Assembly: GCF_001641285.1 (NCBI RefSeq)
Contig: NZ_CP014841.1
Location: 3,246,001-3,310,000 of the forward strand
Source: Dyella thiooxydans
Lineage (GTDB): Bacteria; Pseudomonadota; Gammaproteobacteria; Xanthomonadales; Rhodanobacteraceae
Length of the DNA: 64,000 nt
Reading direction: 5' to 3'
The notes beneath the pieces were generated by a model. That model saw only the letters and a list, made by a program, of their open reading frames with translations, was not told the origin of the DNA and did not search any database. Of this stretch, positions 56,530-64,000 are shown in pieces (the first letter of the stretch is position 1; each line of letters begins with the position of its first letter). The translations under genes and the position numbers were made by a program.

Positions 56530-57180
56530 TCAGTGGCCGGGGTCGTCGCCGGCGATCTGCTTCTTCAATGCACGATACCGGCTGAGCTGGCTCTCCTGCC
56601 GCAGCTGCGTGTTGACGTACGACTGCTGCAGGCGCTCGAGCAGGGCGCGCTGCGAGCCGACCACCCCGCGCTGGGTGGCGATGCGGTCGCTGAGGTATTT
56701 GGGCACGGGCTGCTTGGTGCGCTCCAGTTCGCCGGCGCGCCCGAGCAGGTCGGCCAACGCCTGTTCCTGCGTGGCCAGGCTCTTGCGGGTGGTCGAGATC
56801 TGCTGGTCGATCGAATTGAGCTCGTCCTTCTGCATGCTCACCAGGTCCGGCTCGTTCGGATAGGCCGCAAGCATCTGATCGTCGTTGCGACGCTGTTCGT
56901 CTTCGGCCTGCTTCTTGGCGGCGGCGATGGCGGCCTGCTTTTCGGCGGCGGCGCGCTCCTCCACCGTGAGCTGGCGCTCCACGTGGCGGACGACGATGCC
57001 GCGGCTGTCGACGATGTCGTAGCCATTGGCCATGGCGTCGGCGGAAAGACTGTCGCTGTAGTGCAGCAGGCCATGCGCGTCGTGCCAGCGGTACTGCACG
57101 GCACTGCCCTTCTGCTGAGCGATGGCAGCGGTGCTGACGACGACCGACAACATGGCGGAAACGATCAGGAACTTGCGCAT
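56530..57180 (-). CDS. DUF4124 domain exported protein
   Basis: 216-residue protein with a signal peptide (MRKFLIVSAMLSVVVSTAAIA). A DUF4124-type region (YRWHDAHGLLHYSDSLS) follows, then a long charged coiled coil (about 75-205). ATG 57180 is chosen over an upstream frame ATG at 57216. Stop is 9 bp from the algC stop, on the opposite strand. Function unknown; periplasmic. Confidence 0.8.
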   Translation of the reverse strand: MRKFLIVSAMLSVVVSTAAIAQQKGSAVQYRWHDAHGLLHYSDSLSADAMANGYDIVDSRGIVVRHVERQLTVEERAAAEKQAAIAAAKKQAEDEQRRNDDQMLAAYPNEPDLVSMQKDELNSIDQQISTTRKSLATQEQALADLLGRAGELERTKQPVPKYLSDRIATQRGVVGSQRALLERLQQSYVNTQLRQESQLSRYRALKKQIAGDDPGH

Positions 57181-57253
57181 GTAACCCCTCCGTATCGAGC
57201 GGAGTATAGCGATCACGCCGGTCGGTACGGTGAGCTCCGCCAGAGCTTTTCGC

Positions 57254-57901
57254 CTAGCCGGTCACGCCGTAGCGGGCGCGATAGGCGAGCAGCCGCGCGT
57301 GCTCGGCTGCGAGTGAGGGCCGCTCGCCGGCGTAAGCCAGCACATCGTCCAGCCGGGTGATCGCGATCACCGGAATGCCGAACTCCGCCGTCACTTCCTG
57401 TGCCGCCGACAGCTCGCCCTGGCCCCGCTCCTGCCGGTCCAGTGCGATCAGCACGCCAGCCGGCTCGGCACCGGCCGCGCGGATCAGCGCCAGCGACTCG
57501 CGCACGGCGGTGCCGGCAGTCATCACGTCGTCGACGATCAGCACGCGGCCCTTCAGTGGCGCACCGACCAGACTGCCGCCCTCGCCATGGTCCTTGGCCT
57601 CCTTGCGGTTGTAGGCCCAGGGCAGGTCGCGGCCATGCTGCTCGGCCAGCGCGATGGCGGTGGCCGCGGCCAGCGCGATGCCCTTGTAGGCCGGGCCGAA
57701 CAGCATGTCCACCGACAGGCCGGACGCCTGGATGGTCGCCGCATAGGCACGACCCAGCTGGGCCAGCGCGGCGCCGGAGTCGATCCGTCCCATGTTGAAG
57801 AAGTACGGGCTGATCCGTCCGGACTTGAGGGTGAACTCGCCAAAGCGAAGCACCTCGCGTTGAAGAGTCAGGTCGATGAAGTCGCGCTGGTAATCGTGCA
57901 C
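57254..57901 (-). CDS. pyrE: orotate phosphoribosyltransferase
   Basis: 215-residue enzyme making OMP from orotate and PRPP in pyrimidine synthesis. The PRPP-binding motif is [14 protein letters not shown] (about residues 120-133); [14 protein letters not shown] is the conserved N-terminal segment and [13 protein letters not shown] the flexible loop. GTG start 57901. Divergent from the exonuclease gene at 58046, as in the pyrE-crc arrangement of pseudomonads. Confidence 0.94.
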   Translation of the reverse strand: MHDYQRDFIDLTLQREVLRFGEFTLKSGRISPYFFNMGRIDSGAALAQLGRAYAATIQASGLSVDMLFGPAYKGIALAAATAIALAEQHGRDLPWAYNRKEAKDHGEGGSLVGAPLKGRVLIVDDVMTAGTAVRESLALIRAAGAEPAGVLIALDRQERGQGELSAAQEVTAEFGIPVIAITRLDDVLAYAGERPSLAAEHARLLAYRARYGVTG

Positions 57902-58003
57902 GGGAAATTCCGGTCTGCTGGGTCGGGGATGCGACGGCAGCGCCGACGCAAAGCGTCATGGTAACGCCCGGAGCCGGCCCCGGAGTGCCGCTGCAACGGT
58001 TGC

Positions 58004-58009
58004 TATGAT
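58004..58009 (+). promoter_or_regulatory. possible -10 box of the exonuclease III-like gene
   Basis: TATGAT lies 37 bp before ATG 58046 in the pyrE-exonuclease intergenic region. No convincing -35 box stands at the right distance, so this is weak. Confidence 0.3.
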
Positions 58010-58045
58010 GCCGGCCTGACCGTAAGCCGGACTGCAGGAGCACGC

Positions 58046-58813
58046 ATGCGCATCATCAGCCTCAACGCCAACGGCATCCGTTCGGCGGCGACCAAGGGGG
58101 TGTTTCCCTGGCTTCGCGCCCAGGAGGCCGATGTGGTCTGCCTGCAGGAGACCAAGGCGCAGGAGGATCAGCTCACCGATCCGATGTTCCGACCCGACGG
58201 GCACCACTGCTTCTACCGCGACGCCACCAGCAAGAAGGGCTACAGCGGCGTGGCGATCTACGCCAAACGTGAACCGGATGCCGTGCTGACCGAGCTGGGG
58301 TGGGACGAGTTCGACAACGAGGGCCGCTACATCGAGGCGCGCTTCGGCAAGCTCTCGGTGGTGTCGCTGTATTTCCCGTCCGGTTCGTCCGGCGAGGAGC
58401 GCCAGCAGTTCAAGTTCCGCGCGATGGACTGGATCGAACCGATCTTCGACGGCTGGCTGAAGAGCGACCGCCGGTACGTGATCTGCGGCGACTGGAACAT
58501 CGTGCGCGGCGAAAAGGACATCAAGAACTGGAAGTCCAACCAGAAGAACTCCGGCTGCCTGCCGGAGGAGCGCGACTGGCTCAATGGCCTGGTCGAGCGT
58601 GGCTGGGTGGACAGCTACCGCACGCTCCGGCCGGAGGGCGAGGACTACACCTGGTGGTCCAACCGCGGGCGCGCACGCGAGAACGACGTGGGTTGGCGCA
58701 TCGACTACCAGATCGTCTCGCCCGCGCTGCGCGCCCGTCTGCGCGACTGTTCGATCTACCGCGAGCAGCGCTTCTCCGACCACGCGCCGTACACGGTTGA
58801 CTATGCCGACTGA
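58046..58813 (+). CDS. xth: exonuclease III family protein, Crc-like position
   Basis: 255-residue endonuclease/exonuclease/phosphatase-fold protein. Catalytic residues of exonuclease III are present: Asn in LNANGI, Glu in LQETKAQ (residue 34), Asp/Asn in GDWNIVRG (about 150), and Asp-His in SDHAPY at the end. It is adjacent and divergent to pyrE, where pseudomonads carry crc, a catalytically inactive relative that controls catabolite repression. With its catalytic set intact it is more likely a DNA-repair nuclease; a regulatory role is not excluded. AGGAG upstream. Confidence 0.9.
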   Translation: MRIISLNANGIRSAATKGVFPWLRAQEADVVCLQETKAQEDQLTDPMFRPDGHHCFYRDATSKKGYSGVAIYAKREPDAVLTELGWDEFDNEGRYIEARFGKLSVVSLYFPSGSSGEERQQFKFRAMDWIEPIFDGWLKSDRRYVICGDWNIVRGEKDIKNWKSNQKNSGCLPEERDWLNGLVERGWVDSYRTLRPEGEDYTWWSNRGRARENDVGWRIDYQIVSPALRARLRDCSIYREQRFSDHAPYTVDYAD

Positions 58814-60101
58814 GCCGGCGGCCGCCGCTGCGCCGCGGCCCTCGATCTGGCAGGCCTTCACCCAGCCGGCCGCCGGGACCATGGCGGTGTTCGGTTTTTC
58901 CTCCGGACTGCCGTTCCTGCTGGTGGCCGGTACCCTGGCGTACTGGCTGAAAGAGCATGGCGTGGTGCTGTCGGAGATCACCATGATCGCCAGCGCCGGC
59001 ATGACCTACGCGCTGAAGTTCCTGTGGGCACCGCTGCTTGACCACTGGCGCCTGCCGGGTTTCCGCAAACTCGGCCAGCGCCGTGGCTGGCTGTTGTTCG
59101 CGCAGTTGGCGGTCGCTGCCGGCCTGCTGGCGATGGCCTGGCTGACGCCGGCGCGGCTGCCCGTGTTCATTGCTGCCACGCTGATCGTGGCGTTCTTCGG
59201 CGCCACCCAGGACATTGCGATCGACGCCTATCGCATCGAGATCGCGCCGATCGAGGCGCAGGGCGCGTTGGTGGCTACCTACTCGCTGGGTTATCGCATC
59301 GGCCTGCTCACTGCTGGCGCGCTGGCGCTGATCGCCGCCGACCACGTGCACTGGCCGGTGATCTACGCCGGCATGGCCGCCTGCATGCTGCCGCCGATCG
59401 CCATGACCCTGGCCGCACGCGAGCCGGAGGTATTGCGCCAAATGCCCCCGCGTTGGCTGGATGCGATGCAGCTGGGCGTGATCGATCCGTTCGTCGACTT
59501 CTTCCGCCGCTACGGATTCCTGCTGGCCCTGCTCACCCTGGCCTTCATCCTGCTGTTCAAGATCCCCGAGCAGGCCACCATCGGCGGCGTGATGAGCCCG
59601 TTCTACCGCGACATGGGCTTCACCAAGACGCAGATCGGCGCGATCACCAAGATCTACGGCGTGTGGATCGGCATCGTCGGCGTGTTCCTCGGCGGTGCCA
59701 TGGTGGCGCGATGGGGTGCCTGGCGCTCGCTGGCGGTGATGATCGTGCTGTGCGGCACCAGCAACCTGCTCTACCTGCTGCTGATGCAGCATCACGGCAA
59801 CCTGTGGATGCTCACCCTGGTGATCTCGGGCGAGAACCTTACCCTGGGCATGCTCGGTCCGCCCACGGTGGCATTCCTTTCCTCGCTGGTGAACCGCGAG
59901 CACACGGCCACGCAGTATGCGCTGCTCAGTTCGCTCGTGAACCTGCCGGGCAAGGTGCTGGGGTTCTTCGCCGGCGAGATCGCGATGGCGGTCGGTTATG
60001 GCGGGTTCTTCGTCATCACGGTACTGGGCATCGTGCCGGCGGTGCTTCTGTTCGCCCTGATCCGCAAACGCTTCCGGGATGGTGGCTACGACGTGCGCTG
60101 A
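58803..60101 (+). CDS. ampG: AmpG-family muropeptide transporter
   Basis: 432-residue MFS permease with 12 or more hydrophobic segments. GFSSGLPFLLVAGTLAYWL near the N-terminus, FLWAPLLDHW and FGATQDIAIDAYRIE are the AmpG signature. AmpG brings anhydro-muropeptides from periplasm to cytosol for recycling; anmK and mepM next door fit this. ATG 58803 overlaps the exonuclease stop by 11 bp, so the two are probably cotranscribed. Confidence 0.83.
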   Translation: MPTEPAAAAAPRPSIWQAFTQPAAGTMAVFGFSSGLPFLLVAGTLAYWLKEHGVVLSEITMIASAGMTYALKFLWAPLLDHWRLPGFRKLGQRRGWLLFAQLAVAAGLLAMAWLTPARLPVFIAATLIVAFFGATQDIAIDAYRIEIAPIEAQGALVATYSLGYRIGLLTAGALALIAADHVHWPVIYAGMAACMLPPIAMTLAAREPEVLRQMPPRWLDAMQLGVIDPFVDFFRRYGFLLALLTLAFILLFKIPEQATIGGVMSPFYRDMGFTKTQIGAITKIYGVWIGIVGVFLGGAMVARWGAWRSLAVMIVLCGTSNLLYLLLMQHHGNLWMLTLVISGENLTLGMLGPPTVAFLSSLVNREHTATQYALLSSLVNLPGKVLGFFAGEIAMAVGYGGFFVITVLGIVPAVLLFALIRKRFRDGGYDVR

Positions 60102-60193
60102 GTCGCGGGTCGGCGCCTGGCGCGTGGTAGCGGCCGTCGGGTTTGTGCGACCATCCGGCGCACAGGGGGCATGCGTGACACGGAGTGGCGACC

Positions 60194-60523
60194 ATGCCGG
60201 ATCTCGTCGTACGCCATATCGACAACGTGATGGCCGAGCGCATCAAGGCGCTGGCCAAGTCACGCCATTGGTCGATCAATGACGTGGTGCTGCATGCCCT
60301 CCGGCACGGCTTGGGCATGAGCGACGGCGGGGTCGCCTTCTCCGAGAACCTGATCGATGCCGATGCGGTGGTACTCAGCGGCCACTGGGACGCTGCCGAG
60401 CGTGCGGCCTTCCACGAAGCCGTCCAGGCGTTGTCGGTGGCACCCGCGAGCCAGCTGGTCGGTATCGCCGCCTCGCCCTTCGGCGACGAAGAGCACGGCC
60501 CCGTTCAGCGGGACGTGGAGTAG
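60194..60523 (+). CDS. small Arc-like (ribbon-helix-helix) protein
   Basis: 109 residues. The N-terminal part ([20 protein letters not shown] followed by [16 protein letters not shown]) has the strand-helix-helix pattern of Arc/MetJ-type DNA-binding proteins as in antitoxins; no toxin gene is adjacent. GGAG precedes ATG 60194. The 3' end overlaps the anmK stop region on the other strand by 19 bp. Confidence 0.65.
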   Translation: MPDLVVRHIDNVMAERIKALAKSRHWSINDVVLHALRHGLGMSDGGVAFSENLIDADAVVLSGHWDAAERAAFHEAVQALSVAPASQLVGIAASPFGDEEHGPVQRDVE

Positions 60524-61623
60524 ATGGCGCCGAGGATGCGTGGTCCGCGCGCGCCGGTGACCGTGGGCAGGTTGCCGGGCCGTCCCAGCAGCCGCTGCCG
60601 CGCCAACCACGCAAACGCCATCGCCTCCAGGAAGTCCGGATCCACGCCGTAGCTGGCGGTGCTTTGCAACGCTGCCGGCGCCAGCCGTACGGCGAGGCGC
60701 TCCATCAGTGCGCGGTTGTGCACGCCGCCGCCGCAGGCCAGCACGCGCCGGGTGTCGGGCGCATGCCGGGCGATCGCATCGGCGACGCTGCGCGCGGACA
60801 GTTCCAGCAATGTGGCCTGTACGTCGGCGGGTGCGACCGCATGTCCAGCCAGCTGGTGATCGAGCCAGGCCAGATGGAAATGTTCGCGGCCGGTGCTCTT
60901 GGGCGGTGTCAGGGCGAAATAGGGATCCTGGAGCAGGGTGTCCAGCAGCGCCTCATCCGTGCGTCCTTCCCCGGCGAAACGGCCGTCCCGGTCGAATGGT
61001 TCGCCGCGATGCCGAGCGCACCAGGCATCCATCAGCCCATTGGCAGGGCCGGTATCGAAGCCGAGCACGCTGCCGTCGGCACCGAGACAGGTGATGTTGG
61101 CGATGCCGCCGAGGTTGAGCACCACCCGGGCCTCCCCCGGCCGGCCGAGCAACATGGCGTGCATGGCCGGCAGCAGCGGCGCGCCCTGGCCACCTGCGGC
61201 GACATCGGCGCGACGGAAGTCGGCGACGACGTCGATGCCGCACTGTTCGGCGATCACGCTGGCGTCGCCGAGCTGCAGGGTGAAGGGATGCCTGCCGGTC
61301 GGCCGATGCCGCAGGGTCTGCCCATGCGAGCCGATCGCGCGGACCCGATCGGGCGTCACGCCGGCCGCGTCCAGCACGCGTTTCGCAGCCTCGGCGAAGC
61401 CGTAGCCCATGGCGACATCCAGTCGCCCGAGCTGGTCGAGGTCCACAGGGAGTTCCCCCTGCGCGACGCCAAGGATCTGCTGGCGCAGTTCCTCCGGCCA
61501 CGGGTGGGTCAGTCCGAGCAGAAGACGCGGCGTGCCGTCGTCGAAACTCACCAGCGCCGCATCGATGCCGTCGGCGCTGGTGCCGGAGATCAGGCCGAGA
61601 TAAAGCGAATCCGCGGGGTCCAC
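60505..61623 (-). CDS. anmK: anhydro-N-acetylmuramic acid kinase
   Basis: 372-residue kinase converting 1,6-anhydro-MurNAc to MurNAc-6-phosphate in cell-wall recycling. ATP/sugar motifs: [13 protein letters not shown] (about 8-20), [23 protein letters not shown] and [13 protein letters not shown], ending with [11 protein letters not shown] 61623 starts 7 nt after the mepM stop (61631), so mepM-anmK form an operon; the longer frame running into mepM is a shadow. Confidence 0.93.
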   Translation of the reverse strand: MDPADSLYLGLISGTSADGIDAALVSFDDGTPRLLLGLTHPWPEELRQQILGVAQGELPVDLDQLGRLDVAMGYGFAEAAKRVLDAAGVTPDRVRAIGSHGQTLRHRPTGRHPFTLQLGDASVIAEQCGIDVVADFRRADVAAGGQGAPLLPAMHAMLLGRPGEARVVLNLGGIANITCLGADGSVLGFDTGPANGLMDAWCARHRGEPFDRDGRFAGEGRTDEALLDTLLQDPYFALTPPKSTGREHFHLAWLDHQLAGHAVAPADVQATLLELSARSVADAIARHAPDTRRVLACGGGVHNRALMERLAVRLAPAALQSTASYGVDPDFLEAMAFAWLARQRLLGRPGNLPTVTGARGPRILGAIYSTSR

Positions 61624-61630
61624 GCCGGGG

Positions 61631-63076
61631 TCATTCGTCGCTGTGCTGGCGGCTGTTGGCCATCGCGAGCTTGACGTTCTGGTCCACCTGCTTGAGGCGG
61701 GCCAGTTGCGGACGCACGACCTGGGCTTCGAACTTCGCGAGCTGGGCCTGCGGCAGCGGCTCGGGCTTGGGTAGCGTGACTGTCTGCGGGTTGCGCTGCA
61801 CGCCGTTGACACGGAATTCGTAGTGCAGGTGCGGGCCCGTGGCCAGGCCGGTCATGCCGACATAACCGATCACCTGGCCCTGGCGCACGTGCTGGCCGAC
61901 GCGCTCGCCGGCCGCAAAACGCGACATGTGGCCGTAGGCCGTGGAGATCGACTTGTTGTGCTGCAGGATCACGAAGTTGCCGTAGCCACGCATCCAGCCG
62001 CGGAACTTGATCACGCCATCACCTGCGGCATGGATCGGGGTACCAGTGGGAGCGGCATAGTCCACGCCCTTGTGCGCACGCATGCGGCCAAGGATCGGAT
62101 GCATGCGCGCCGCGCTGAAGGTGGACGAGATGCGGGTGAAATCGACCGGGATGCGCAGGAACGACTTCTGGATTGGACGGCCGTCCTCGCTGAACCAGCC
62201 GTAGTTGCCGTCCGCCTTCTTGAAGCGGTAGGCGGTGTAGCGATGGCCCTGGTTGACGAACTCGGCGGCGACGATGTCGCCCTCGGTGTAGTAGCTGCCG
62301 TCGCGGTAGATGTCGTCGTAGATGACGGTGAAGCTGTCGCCGACGCGCAGGTCCTGAACGAAATCGATGTCGTACTTGAACAGGTCTGCCAGCTTGCCGA
62401 CCATGCCGGGGCTCATCCCGGCGCGGGAGGCGGCGGCGTAGAGCGAGCTGTCGATCACGCCATGCGCGACGTGTTCGCGCGTATCCATGTCGCGCGGTTC
62501 CAGCGTCAGTTTGGCGGTGCCGTCGTCGAAGCGGACCATCGCGCGGGTGGCAGAGTCGCGGTCGAAGCGCAGGCCCTTCAGGCTGCCGTCGCTGCCGAGC
62601 AGGAAGTCGAACTCCTGGTGCGGGCGGATGGTGTGGAGCGCAGACTTGGCATCGCCCGCCGCATCCATCACCCGCTGCAGGTCGGACATGCTCAGGCCCT
62701 GGCTGGCGAAGATGTCCGAAAGTGTCTGGCCCGGCTCGACCTGGACCCGCTGCCAGTCCTCGACGGTCGGTGCCTGCGTCGTCGCCGGCGATGCTTTGGG
62801 CAACGCCAGTGGCAGCAGCGTGTGTGCTTCGGCGGCCGGCGGCGTACGCATGGCCGATGCCCAGGCGGGAAGCAGAAAGCCGGACAGCGCAGTGATCAAC
62901 AGCGCAGTGGCAGCGAGCACCCAGCGCTCGCGATGCCAGCGGATCGGCTCGGCCTCGCCGTTGCGGTTGAACGACCAGTGCGAGCAACGCTCGTAGAAGT
63001 GGGAGTGCCTGCGCTGCGCCTTGCGGCGGATGGCCTGCTTGCGCGCCGCGTGCGCCACCTGCGACCCCTCACTCAT
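61631..63076 (-). CDS. mepM: M23 peptidoglycan endopeptidase, MepM-like
   Basis: 481-residue peptidoglycan DD-endopeptidase. An N-terminal membrane anchor ([19 protein letters not shown], about 50-68), a LysM/OapA-like region ([20 protein letters not shown]) and a C-terminal M23 domain with zinc ligands in [12 protein letters not shown] and HLHYEF. It cuts cross-links to allow wall expansion. ATG 63076 ([14 protein letters not shown]) is chosen; the open frame further upstream runs through the tyrS leader. Divergent from tyrS. Confidence 0.92.
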   Translation of the reverse strand: MSEGSQVAHAARKQAIRRKAQRRHSHFYERCSHWSFNRNGEAEPIRWHRERWVLAATALLITALSGFLLPAWASAMRTPPAAEAHTLLPLALPKASPATTQAPTVEDWQRVQVEPGQTLSDIFASQGLSMSDLQRVMDAAGDAKSALHTIRPHQEFDFLLGSDGSLKGLRFDRDSATRAMVRFDDGTAKLTLEPRDMDTREHVAHGVIDSSLYAAASRAGMSPGMVGKLADLFKYDIDFVQDLRVGDSFTVIYDDIYRDGSYYTEGDIVAAEFVNQGHRYTAYRFKKADGNYGWFSEDGRPIQKSFLRIPVDFTRISSTFSAARMHPILGRMRAHKGVDYAAPTGTPIHAAGDGVIKFRGWMRGYGNFVILQHNKSISTAYGHMSRFAAGERVGQHVRQGQVIGYVGMTGLATGPHLHYEFRVNGVQRNPQTVTLPKPEPLPQAQLAKFEAQVVRPQLARLKQVDQNVKLAMANSRQHSDE

Positions 63077-63195
63077 AATGCATGACCCCACCCGAAAACC
63101 TGCGACCGGCCGGTACCGTAACGGCCATGTGTAAAGGGTGTCAACGCCTTTTCCATCAATGGTTTGCGCTAGGTTCTTGGTTAACGCACAATTAA

Positions 63196-63211
63196 CTTCA
63201 CCCCTGTGAAG
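63196..63211 (+). repeat. small stem-loop in the tyrS leader
   Basis: CTTCAC and GTGAAG flank CCCT, 45 bp upstream of the tyrS start and within the divergent mepM/tyrS region. Function unknown. Confidence 0.35.
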
Positions 63212-63256
63212 TCGGTCACTCGAGTGGCTGTCTAGGCAACTAAATCCGAGGATTGC

Positions 63257-64000
63257 ATGAACGAGTTGGAACAGGCGCTGGCCACCATCGCTCGCGGAGC
63301 GGACGAGATCATCAAGCGCGAGGAGCTGGAGCAGCGTCTCAAGGCGGGTCGCCCGCTGCGGATCAAGGCGGGATTCGATCCGACGGCGCCCGATCTCCAC
63401 CTCGGGCACACCGTACTGCTCAACAAGATGCGTCAGTTCCAGGACCTGGGGCACCAGGTGATTTTCCTGATCGGCGACTTCACCGGCATGATCGGCGACC
63501 CCACCGGCAAGAACGTCACCCGCCGGCCGCTGTCGCGTGAAGACGTGCTCGGCAACGCCGAAACGTACGCATCCCAGGTCTTCAAGGTGCTGGACAAGGG
63601 GCGCACCGAGGTGCGCTTCAATTCCGAGTGGTTCGGCCAGATGACCGCGGCCGACATGATCAAGCTGGCTGCGCAGCACACCGTAGCCCGCATGCTCGAG
63701 CGTGACGACTTCGCCAAACGCTACGCGGGACAGCAGCCGATCGCCATCCACGAGTTCCTGTATCCGCTGGTCCAGGGCTACGACTCGGTGGCGCTGAAGT
63801 GCGACGTCGAGCTCGGCGGTACCGATCAGAAGTTCAACCTGTTGATGGGGCGCGCACTGCAGGAACACCACGGGCAGCCGCCCCAGATCGTGCTGACGAT
63901 GCCGTTGCTGGAGGGGCTGGATGGTGTCAACAAGATGTCCAAGTCCCTGGGCAACTACATCGGTATCAACGAGCCGGCGATCGATATCGTCACCAAGACA
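63257..64000 (+). CDS. tyrS: tyrosyl-tRNA synthetase (3' end outside window)
   Basis: The frame from ATG 63257 (GAGGA upstream) has no stop before the window end; 248 codons are visible. It begins [18 protein letters not shown]. Class I synthetase motifs: [13 protein letters not shown] (HIGH-type, about 39-51) and [10 protein letters not shown] (KMSKS, about 225). The order tyrS, divergent mepM, anmK is shared with other gammaproteobacteria. Confidence 0.95.
   Translation, partial: MNELEQALATIARGADEIIKREELEQRLKAGRPLRIKAGFDPTAPDLHLGHTVLLNKMRQFQDLGHQVIFLIGDFTGMIGDPTGKNVTRRPLSREDVLGNAETYASQVFKVLDKGRTEVRFNSEWFGQMTAADMIKLAAQHTVARMLERDDFAKRYAGQQPIAIHEFLYPLVQGYDSVALKCDVELGGTDQKFNLLMGRALQEHHGQPPQIVLTMPLLEGLDGVNKMSKSLGNYIGINEPAIDIVTKT

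Overview
The window reads as chromosome of a high-GC gammaproteobacterium of the Xanthomonadales (Lysobacterales), most likely Rhodanobacteraceae (Rhodanobacter, Dyella, Luteibacter or a relative). The grounds are gene content and order: ntrBC, divergent speE/speA, argS with an FtsN-like SPOR gene, radC, coaBC-dut-algC, pyrE next to an exonuclease III/Crc-type gene, ampG, anmK-mepM and divergent tyrS. The genus is inference; no rRNA or tRNA gene lies in the window.

Left part (1 to about 23.5 kb) is accessory DNA with visibly lower GC and looser packing than the rest. It holds a run of regulator/enzyme modules, most of them divergent pairs sharing a short intergenic region: GlxA-type AraC with DJ-1/PfpI protein, aldo-keto reductase with AraC, NAD(P)-binding epimerase-like protein with AraC, a second GlxA-type AraC with DJ-1 plus SDR, AraC with SDR, and alpha/beta hydrolase with TetR. 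A large perfect operator palindrome sits between the last two genes. The region also carries an MFS exporter, a TetR regulator, an O-methyltransferase-like protein, a second epimerase-like protein, an epoxide hydrolase, and debris: a gap-free MFS fragment, a LysR gene cut by a complete IS256-family element, and on its other side the C-terminal end of a large AAA_13 (RloC-like) ATPase. Poorly characterised ORFs and REP-like pseudo-palindromes follow.

Right part (23.5 to 64 kb) is dense, high-GC core chromosome. It starts with ntrB-ntrC, followed by an acetyltransferase, a DUF4126 membrane protein and a flavin disulfide oxidoreductase, a PAS-GGDEF-EAL protein, a thiolase, a phospholipase D-like lipoprotein, YceI, SixA and ParA-type proteins, and polyamine genes speE and speA. 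Next come a probable ketone-body/PHB operon (3-hydroxybutyrate dehydrogenase, acetoacetate decarboxylase, patatin), the argS-SPOR-SDR operon, radC, a LysR/SDR-SDR divergon, the coaBC-dut-algC operon, pyrE and the Crc-like exonuclease. The end is a muropeptide-recycling and cell-wall group (ampG, anmK, mepM) and the 5' part of tyrS, which runs off the window.

No CRISPR array, rRNA or tRNA gene was found. The most interesting signals are the array of divergent regulator/enzyme modules with its operator, the IS256-associated rearrangement next to a possible defence ATPase remnant, an SDR lacking the catalytic tyrosine, and a possible small-RNA locus with DnaA-box-like sites between argS and radC.
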